Below are positions 58,424-64,000 of a stretch of DNA of 64,000 bases, piece after piece (within the stretch, counting starts at the first letter, position 1; the number at the start of each line of letters is the position of its first letter). Under the pieces are notes generated by a model, which searched no databases, was not told where the DNA came from, and saw only the letters and a program-made list of their open reading frames with translations. The translations under genes were made by a program, and so were the position numbers. Source of the DNA: Pedobacter sp. UBA4863 (lineage in GTDB: Bacteria > Bacteroidota > Bacteroidia > Sphingobacteriales > Sphingobacteriaceae); NCBI RefSeq assembly GCF_002399615.1, contig NZ_DHDZ01000036.1, positions 74,346-138,345 of the forward strand, read 5' to 3'.

Positions 58424-59160
58424 TATTAAAATGTATTGCCGTTGACGATGAGCCACTAGCGCTTGATATTATTGCTGATTATGTGGCAAAAGTGCCTTTT
58501 TTAGAATTGGTGAAAAGAACTGAAAACGCAATTGAAGCGATGCAATTGGTACAGGAAGGTAACATTGATTTAGTTTTTTTGGATGTACAGATGCCCGAGT
58601 TAACAGGTATTCAGTTCTTAAAAATTGCTGGTAACAAGGCCAGTTACATTTTAACTACGGCTTATTCGCAATATGCGTTAGAAAGTTATGATTTAAACGT
58701 GTCTGATTATCTTTTGAAACCCATTGCTTTTGATAGGTTTTATAAAGCGGTAGAAAAAGTGCGAAACCAACATCAGAAGCAGGACGTGGCGGCTGCGGTG
58801 CCGGTAGCTACACCAGTTACAAGCCCAACCAATGCGCCCATACAAGATTTTATCTTTGTAAAAACAGAGCATAAAATTCAAAAAATAGCGTTAGACGATA
58901 TTCTTTATATCGAAGGCTTAAAAGACTATATTTCTATTTTTACCAAAACAGAGCGGGTAATTACTTTGCAAAACATGAAAAAAATGGAAGAAACCTTGCC
59001 AAAAGGTAATTTCATTCGCGTGCATAAATCATACATTATTGCGGTAGATAAGATAGAAAGTATTGAGCGCAGCCGTATTGCCATTGCGGGTAAAACTATC
59101 CCGGTAGGAGATACCTATAGAGATGCTTTTTTTAAACTGATTGATAGTAGAAACGTTTAA
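58420..59160 (+). CDS. LytTR-type response regulator
   Basis: 246 aa. Receiver domain at residues 3-118, with the phosphorylation site Asp in LVFLDVQMPELTG, the Thr in TTAYSQYALE and the Lys in LLKPIAF. An Ala/Pro/Thr linker (VAAAVPVATPVTSPTNAP) leads to a LytTR DNA-binding domain at 145-243 (ILYIEGLKDYISIFTKTERV, then FIRVHKSYII). LytTR proteins bind direct repeats; candidates lie at 57264-57331. Confidence 0.95.
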   Translation: MILKCIAVDDEPLALDIIADYVAKVPFLELVKRTENAIEAMQLVQEGNIDLVFLDVQMPELTGIQFLKIAGNKASYILTTAYSQYALESYDLNVSDYLLKPIAFDRFYKAVEKVRNQHQKQDVAAAVPVATPVTSPTNAPIQDFIFVKTEHKIQKIALDDILYIEGLKDYISIFTKTERVITLQNMKKMEETLPKGNFIRVHKSYIIAVDKIESIERSRIAIAGKTIPVGDTYRDAFFKLIDSRNV

Positions 59161-59259
59161 AATCTATGTTTTTTAGGTGCTGAGGCTGTTGCCGATAAAT
59201 TTCTCAGCTGATTTTTTCCTTATCGAAATTGCATAGTGCTAGTTTACAATTACGGAAAA

Positions 59260-59997
59260 CTATTGCTGGTCAATCTGCTGTTTAATGGCATTTTCAGCTT
59301 CTAAAACTAACTCTTCTGCGCTCTTTTCGGCTCTTTCAATGGGTGCCAGTACCGTCCATTTTAGGGGCTGCAAAGTGCTTAATGGGTAAGAGCCATAACG
59401 AACAATTTTCCAAGAGTTTTCTATGGCTACAGGCACTAGCAAAGCGTTAGGCACTATCTTTAAAAGCGTAGCAATTCCGCCCACTTGAAAAGGTTTCATC
59501 TTGCCATCTTTAGCTCTGGTACCTTCTGCAAAAATTACGGTACTCCAATTGTGCTCTTTCATACGGAGGCCTAGTTTAATAATTTCGCCAATGGCTTGCT
59601 TGCTGTCTTTTCTATCGATATTAGCCCCGCCACCGTATTTTAAGTTAAAAGATATAGAAGGGATGCCTTTAGTTAATTCTATTTTAGAAATAAATTTAGG
59701 ATGATGTTTACGCAAGAACCAAATTAAGCTCGGAATATCGTACATACTTTGGTGGTTGGCTACGAAAATAATAGGCCTGTCTTTTGGTAGTTGGTAAGTG
59801 TTTTTGAAACTGATGCTGTTTAGTAAGGTTAATTGTGAGTAGGTTAAAAAGAAGTTAAGCACATCTACCGACCATTTGTGCGCCGAATAGCCGAATACCT
59901 TATAGCAGAGCCATTGTACTGGATGGAACAACGCTAAAAATAAACCAAAAACAACGTAGAATATTGGTGTTAAAATATAGCCGAAAAGCTTTTTCAT
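59260..59997 (-). CDS. plsC: 1-acyl-sn-glycerol-3-phosphate acyltransferase
   Basis: 245 aa membrane-bound acyltransferase with the HX4D motif in FVANHQSMYDIPSL and the later FAEGTRAKDGKM (substrate-binding Glu-Gly-Thr-Arg). It makes phosphatidic acid from lysophosphatidic acid. It overlaps the GH16 gene start region by 4 bases, so it is the third gene of a NUDIX-GH16-PlsC operon. Confidence 0.93.
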   Translation of the reverse strand: MKKLFGYILTPIFYVVFGLFLALFHPVQWLCYKVFGYSAHKWSVDVLNFFLTYSQLTLLNSISFKNTYQLPKDRPIIFVANHQSMYDIPSLIWFLRKHHPKFISKIELTKGIPSISFNLKYGGGANIDRKDSKQAIGEIIKLGLRMKEHNWSTVIFAEGTRAKDGKMKPFQVGGIATLLKIVPNALLVPVAIENSWKIVRYGSYPLSTLQPLKWTVLAPIERAEKSAEELVLEAENAIKQQIDQQ

Positions 59998-60698
59998 TTT
60001 TTATATGGGGTGTATTTAAACAAATCTATATACGCAAAGGTAGGAAGTTTTGCTTGTTTTATACTGCCAGCCCAGCTAACAGATTTGGTTGGCCATAAGT
60101 TAAAGATTACCTGCATGGGCTTATCGGGTACAGCGGTTGTTGTACGGTGAATTATCTTGCCATCAATTTCCCATTCTATAAGATTGGGTTTCCAGTGAAT
60201 TACGTAAGTATGGAAATCTTTGGTGGTGTCGAAAGATAAAGGTATTTCTTTGTCGTGTGAGCGGCGATCTACCCAGTGGTTTAACGTAATTACTTTGGGC
60301 GATTTTCCACTAATCTCGAAATCTATCTCGGTGTTGTGTGCAGCATTTGGCCTATACAAAAAGAAGGCCGTAATGCAGCCTAAAGCATCAGAAGCTTTTA
60401 GTTTAGCCTCAAAACGCCCATATAGAAACATCTTTTTGGTGCGTAATTCTGCTGCCGTATAGTCTTTCTCTTTATTTTTTTTATCGTTAAGTTCAAGCAC
60501 TACATAACCATCTTTCACCTTTGCATTGTTTTCAGAAAAATGGGCTAGGTTATTTCCAAAAGTATGGTTTTCAGCATACCAATAGGCATCGTACCGATGG
60601 TTAAAATCGTCATTAAATGCAGTTTTTTGTTTTACTCCGCTTTGCGTTTTGCAAGAAAGTAGCAAGCAAGAAAATATTAAAAAGTAGTATAAACGCAT
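59994..60698 (-). CDS. Glycoside hydrolase family 16 lipoprotein
   Basis: 234 aa. A lipoprotein signal ends in LIFSCLLLSC. The GH16 jelly-roll covers about residues 30-232, with the catalytic E-x-D-x-x-E-like motif TEIDFEISG, and MFLYGRFEAKLKASDALGCI upstream. Family members hydrolyse beta-1,3/1,4-glucans, agar or similar polysaccharides; the substrate is not clear. No polysaccharide-utilisation genes are adjacent. It starts on the last base of the NUDIX stop. Confidence 0.9.
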   Translation of the reverse strand: MRLYYFLIFSCLLLSCKTQSGVKQKTAFNDDFNHRYDAYWYAENHTFGNNLAHFSENNAKVKDGYVVLELNDKKNKEKDYTAAELRTKKMFLYGRFEAKLKASDALGCITAFFLYRPNAAHNTEIDFEISGKSPKVITLNHWVDRRSHDKEIPLSFDTTKDFHTYVIHWKPNLIEWEIDGKIIHRTTTAVPDKPMQVIFNLWPTKSVSWAGSIKQAKLPTFAYIDLFKYTPYKK

Positions 60699-61258
60699 TA
60701 AATAAGTCCCTTTTCTATCATAATATGTGTTTTTAAAATAGCGGCAACACTCATGCTATCTGTAATTTCGCCTTCTAAAACCATTTCGTAAGCCTTAGCA
60801 AACGGAATTTTGATCAGTTGTAAATCTTCTGTTTCTTCAGGTGCAGCTTTACCTTGTGTTAAATCTTGGGCTAAGTAGATAATGGCTAATTCATCACTTA
60901 CAGAGTTAGATAAGTGCATTCTTTGTATTTCGGTAAGCTGCTTGGCAATTAGTCCGGTTTCTTCCATCAACTCTCTCTTGGCACTCAGTACTGGGTCTGT
61001 ACCTAATGGCCCGCCACCTTCTGGAATTTCCCAGCTATAGGCTTTTAACGGATAGCGATATTGGCCCACTAACCAGGTGTAATGTTGCTCGTTTAAAGGT
61101 AATACGCCAATGGCGATGTTCTTAAAGTGCACTTCGCCGTAAACGCCCGTGCCACCCGATGGGTTAATTACCTGATGCTCGGTAACGGTTATCCAGTTAT
61201 TGTTGTATTTTTCTTCGCTGCTTAGCGTTTGCCAAGGGTTGTTGTTCATGAAAGGCAA
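60698..61258 (-). CDS. NUDIX hydrolase
   Basis: 186 aa, ADP-sugar pyrophosphatase-like. The NUDIX box is present as GGGPLGTDPVLSAKRELMEE and TGL. The core REL-x-EE-x-G catalytic part is intact, but the first Glu of the G-x5-E-x7 part is replaced by Thr. Its nucleoside-diphosphate substrate is not known. It is the first gene of the operon with GH16 and PlsC. Confidence 0.9.
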   Translation of the reverse strand: MPFMNNNPWQTLSSEEKYNNNWITVTEHQVINPSGGTGVYGEVHFKNIAIGVLPLNEQHYTWLVGQYRYPLKAYSWEIPEGGGPLGTDPVLSAKRELMEETGLIAKQLTEIQRMHLSNSVSDELAIIYLAQDLTQGKAAPEETEDLQLIKIPFAKAYEMVLEGEITDSMSVAAILKTHIMIEKGLI

Positions 61259-61282
61259 GGTACGAAATTGTTGCGCAGAAAA

Positions 61283-63706
61283 TTAATTGGTTTTGCTTAC
61301 CACTTTTGATGCTGGCGGTACTACTACTTTGTTGGTTTTTATGCGGGTAAATCTATAATTGATATTAAAGGTGAAGTTGTTGGTGTTGTTCTCCGTAAAA
61401 GATTCTGTAGAAAAATTGATGCCATCGCTAGAAGAATAGCTATGTCTTCCTCTGAAAGGATCATTGGCCGCAACTCTTGCCGAAAGCTTGTTTTTGAAGA
61501 AATTTTGCCTGTAGCCCAAGCTGCTATTGATAGAACTTTTGTTTCTTCCTTGAGCCACCAAGTTGTTGGCATAATTAAGGCTGCCTTCAAAAGCTGCTTT
61601 TTTACTTATCTGCAACGACATTCCAGCCCTAGATCTTAGACTTATGCCCCCACGGTTTAACGAAGCATTCATAGAAGATTGGTAATTGCTTTGGATCAAA
61701 GTAAAGTTTCCGTTGAAGGATGTTTTTTTGGTTGGCCTGTAGTTCCCAATAAGAATATAAGATAGGTAATAGTTGCTGCCCACGTTATCAAACGTAGTTT
61801 CTGACACGCCAGTTTGTCCATCTACAACTCGGTATCGTTCTATTACGCCTGTTGCCCTAGAGTAGGTAATTCGCGGGTTAAACGACCAATTTCTGCCGTA
61901 CATGCCCATGCTTAGCGCAATTTGGTGCGTGTATGAAGGTGATAGATTTGGATTTCCGTAAGAGATGTTTAAGGTGTCGGCATTGTTTACTTGTGGGTTA
62001 AGTGTATTTTCGCGAGGGCGATTAACACGTAAACCATAGCTTAAGCCAATATTGTATTTTTTCTTAAAAAAACGGTTAAGCGAGAGCGATGGAAATGCAC
62101 TGAAATAAGGGTTAACAACAAATTTTTGTGCAGTAGAAACATCAAAATCTACGTTCGTAAACTCCCCTCTAAGGGCAGCTCTAGCACTCCAACCTTTTCT
62201 GCGGATGTTATACGAGGCATAGGCGGCATAAATTTTTTCATTATAGATAAAATCATTACTCAATTTATCGTTCTTCCTAAATTCTTCGAATTTAAAATTG
62301 TAGTTTTCTACCAATAAATCGTTTTGATTTTGGCGCACGCCAATGGCCATTCCAACTTCCAGTCGGTCTCTTTTTTTAGATAGTTGTTTTTCGTAATCTA
62401 AATTAAAGTTCAATCCTTCGTTACTAATATCGTTGTTGTTATGCTGTAAAGAAGGCGTTTTAGTTGGGAAAACATATTTCCTATCGTAATATCTAAATGT
62501 ATTGTTGCCATTGGTATTTAGTGTTAGCCCCATGGATAGGCTATTGCCAGAGGTATCAATGCGATAGGTGTAATCGGCATTAAAAACCATGGTTTTGTTT
62601 GCATTGTCCCAGCCGTTTAGCTGGTTGCGTAATTGTTTTTCTACGTACGCTTCGTCAAGGTGATGAAAGTTGTTAATGGTTAAGCCTTCGCCGTTATTGG
62701 CAGCGTAACTTGCCGAAGTTTTCAGGTTTTGTTTTTTGGTGATGTCCCAATCTAAACCCACTCTAATATTGGCGCCACCGTTATCGCTATTGCTGTTGTT
62801 ATACTGGTTATAGTAATAGGTATTATTTGGGAAAGTATTGGTTCTAAAGTTTTCATTGTAGCTTTCTCCAACGCTTGATCTGATGGAACCTCCACCGTTT
62901 ACACTATAGTTTTTGCCTTTGTAAGAAGCGTTGGCGTTGGCGTTTTTATTGCCTTGTAACCCTGCTCCAATTCCTACATTTCCGTTAAAACCTACTTTAA
63001 AATCTTTACGTAGTACGATATTGATAATGCCTTCGCCATCTGCAGAATATTTTGCAGGCGGATTGGTCATTACCTCAATTTTCTCAACAGCATCAGAAGG
63101 AAGTACGTTTAATAAATCGGCAATGTTGGCTGTCATGTAATCTGATGGCCGGCCATTGATGAAAATACGTGTGCTTCGCATGCCAGAGATGGTAGGTTTA
63201 CCATCAATATCTACTTCTACCATGGGTACATCTTTTAAAATATCCACAGCAGAACTTCCTTCGGCATGGATACTAGAAGCAACATTGTAGGTAATCACAT
63301 CGCCATCGGTTTCTATAAGTGGCTTTTCGCCAGTAATTACTACTTCGTTTAAACTGTTTTGCGATTGGCCTAGCTTTATAGAGCCTATGTTTTTTTCAAA
63401 ATCTGTAGGAGTGAGATAAATGTCACTAATCACAAAGTTATTAAAGCCAACAAAGCTTACTTTTACTTTATAGATGCCTGGCTTTAGGTTGATGAACTTA
63501 AAAAAACCATTTTCGTCTGTTTGGAAAGTAGCATTAGGCGATTCGGAATTGGCCTCTGTTACCGATACTACAGCATAGGGGATAGGCAAACCGCCCACTT
63601 CTTCAATAACTTTACCTCTAATAATGCCTTTTTCAGCGGTCTGAGACTTTGATAATAAGGGAACGAAAGAAAATATAAAAAAGATTAGGGCAAGTAAATT
63701 CTTCAA
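61283..63706 (-). CDS. Outer-membrane TonB-dependent receptor-like barrel protein
   Basis: 807 aa. A signal peptide is cut near SFVPLLSKSQ. A CarboxypepD_reg domain follows at about 28-105 (GIIRGKVIEEVGGLPIPYAV), then a plug domain at 120-230 (STRIFINGRPSDYMTANIAD, IEVMTNPPAKYSADGEGIIN), and an outer-membrane barrel (OMP_b-brl_3 type). It lacks a SusD partner. It lies 24 bases before the NUDIX gene and may be co-transcribed with it. The ligand is unknown. Confidence 0.9.
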   Translation of the reverse strand: MKNLLALIFFIFSFVPLLSKSQTAEKGIIRGKVIEEVGGLPIPYAVVSVTEANSESPNATFQTDENGFFKFINLKPGIYKVKVSFVGFNNFVISDIYLTPTDFEKNIGSIKLGQSQNSLNEVVITGEKPLIETDGDVITYNVASSIHAEGSSAVDILKDVPMVEVDIDGKPTISGMRSTRIFINGRPSDYMTANIADLLNVLPSDAVEKIEVMTNPPAKYSADGEGIINIVLRKDFKVGFNGNVGIGAGLQGNKNANANASYKGKNYSVNGGGSIRSSVGESYNENFRTNTFPNNTYYYNQYNNSNSDNGGANIRVGLDWDITKKQNLKTSASYAANNGEGLTINNFHHLDEAYVEKQLRNQLNGWDNANKTMVFNADYTYRIDTSGNSLSMGLTLNTNGNNTFRYYDRKYVFPTKTPSLQHNNNDISNEGLNFNLDYEKQLSKKRDRLEVGMAIGVRQNQNDLLVENYNFKFEEFRKNDKLSNDFIYNEKIYAAYASYNIRRKGWSARAALRGEFTNVDFDVSTAQKFVVNPYFSAFPSLSLNRFFKKKYNIGLSYGLRVNRPRENTLNPQVNNADTLNISYGNPNLSPSYTHQIALSMGMYGRNWSFNPRITYSRATGVIERYRVVDGQTGVSETTFDNVGSNYYLSYILIGNYRPTKKTSFNGNFTLIQSNYQSSMNASLNRGGISLRSRAGMSLQISKKAAFEGSLNYANNLVAQGRNKSSINSSLGYRQNFFKNKLSARVAANDPFRGRHSYSSSDGINFSTESFTENNTNNFTFNINYRFTRIKTNKVVVPPASKVVSKTN

Positions 63707-63895
63707 TGTTTATTTTGGTCTAAATCAATACTAAGGTATTAATAAACAGCATAAAATTCAATTTTATTCTTCTTTTCTAGTAGTACTAGAAATATAAAGA
63801 TAGGAAGTAAACGGTACTAAATAATAATGATTGTTAGCTGATTGTTATAGTATCTTGTCGTGTAAAATAGCTTGTTTGGTGTGTTAGACTAAGAG

Positions 63896-63930
63896 AAAAC
63901 CCTTAAGTTTAATTTTCTCAAGGGTTTTTT
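63896..63930. terminator. Hairpin at the right edge
   Basis: 9-bp stem (63896-63904 with 63920-63928) and a T run on the plus strand, with an A run on the other side. No visible gene ends here, so it probably belongs to a leftward gene beyond the edge. The 294 bases from 63707 to 64000 hold no gene. Confidence 0.6.
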
Positions 63931-63971
63931 CTTAGAAACTGTTTAAAAATGATATAAATATTTTACAGGTA

Positions 63972-63993
63972 AGTTTGGTGGTGACACCAAACT
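63972..63993. repeat. Small hairpin at the right edge
   Basis: 9-bp inverted repeat AGTTTGGTG / CACCAAACT with a 4-base loop. Its role cannot be judged at the edge of the window. Confidence 0.4.
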
Positions 63994-64000
63994 ATAGCTA

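Noticed and set aside
1..64000. CRISPR array, prophage or replication origin
   Set aside because: No regularly spaced repeats, phage structural genes, or dnaA-box cluster were seen on reading through the window.

Overview
The window looks like chromosomal DNA from a Bacteroidota bacterium of the Sphingobacteriaceae, most like Pedobacter. The grounds are AT-rich DNA, few Shine-Dalgarno sequences before the starts, several Bacteroidota-type promoters (TTG, about 19 bases, then TAnnTTTG), a nuo operon with the short NuoG usual for this phylum, gldJ and porV of the type IX secretion/gliding machinery, BlaI/BlaR1-TonB gene sets, and an outer-membrane receptor of the CarboxypepD_reg/plug/barrel type. 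Genus is an inference. No rRNA, tRNA, CRISPR array, intact IS element or prophage was seen.

Layout. 0-5.8 kb: LacI regulator, small conserved protein, periplasmic Cu/Zn SOD lipoprotein, orphan ExbD, metK behind a SAM-II-like riboswitch, a diacylglycerol-kinase-like lipid kinase and a SUI1 factor. 5.9-7.5 kb: ATP-dependent PEP carboxykinase. 7.8-13.7 kb: TonB energising operon (ExbB, two ExbD, TonB, small membrane protein, PstS-like lipoprotein, TPR protein). 13.7-14.8 kb: an accessory island with a 108-bp MITE-like element, an XRE regulator that carries a double-glycine leader at its own N-terminus, and a divergent Cys-rich double-glycine peptide. 14.8-28.3 kb: complete 14-gene nuoA-N operon, interrupted between nuoF and nuoG by a four-helix-bundle gene flanked by inverted repeats. 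28.3-33 kb: DedA, pyrophosphatase, CNNM/CorC protein, RsmE, DUF4159 and a biotinyl-carrier protein. 33-36.8 kb: gldJ, divergent porV, ispF. 36.8-39.2 kb: pirin, YceI, a Crp/Fnr regulator and a previously uncalled 53-aa Cys-rich membrane protein. 39.3-45.2 kb: an amidoligase cluster (two ATP-grasp enzymes, GCS2-type ligase, class I glutamine amidotransferase, two esterases). 45.7-47.6 kb: typA. 47.7-51.6 kb: BlaI, M56 peptidase-TonB fusion and two TonB-domain proteins. 51.9-54.9 kb: beta-CASP nuclease and M28 peptidase. 55-59.2 kb: ABC exporter with a small membrane protein, and a divergent LytS/LytTR two-component pair. 59.3-63.7 kb: PlsC, GH16, NUDIX and an outer-membrane receptor.

The functions are mainly housekeeping energy metabolism (complex I, TonB motor, Pck, PPase) and cell-envelope work (TonB, T9SS, lipid kinase, PlsC). 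Three places are less ordinary. The first is the leader-bearing regulator with its Cys-rich peptide at 13.8-14.7 kb. The second is the amidoligase cluster, which looks like a route to an unknown peptide or amide. The third is a set of repeat-associated insertions in and near the nuo operon and around 31-32 kb, one of which seems to have become the signal peptide of a DUF4159 protein. Several intergenic regions hold strong hairpins, and one terminator shares bases with the nuo promoter.
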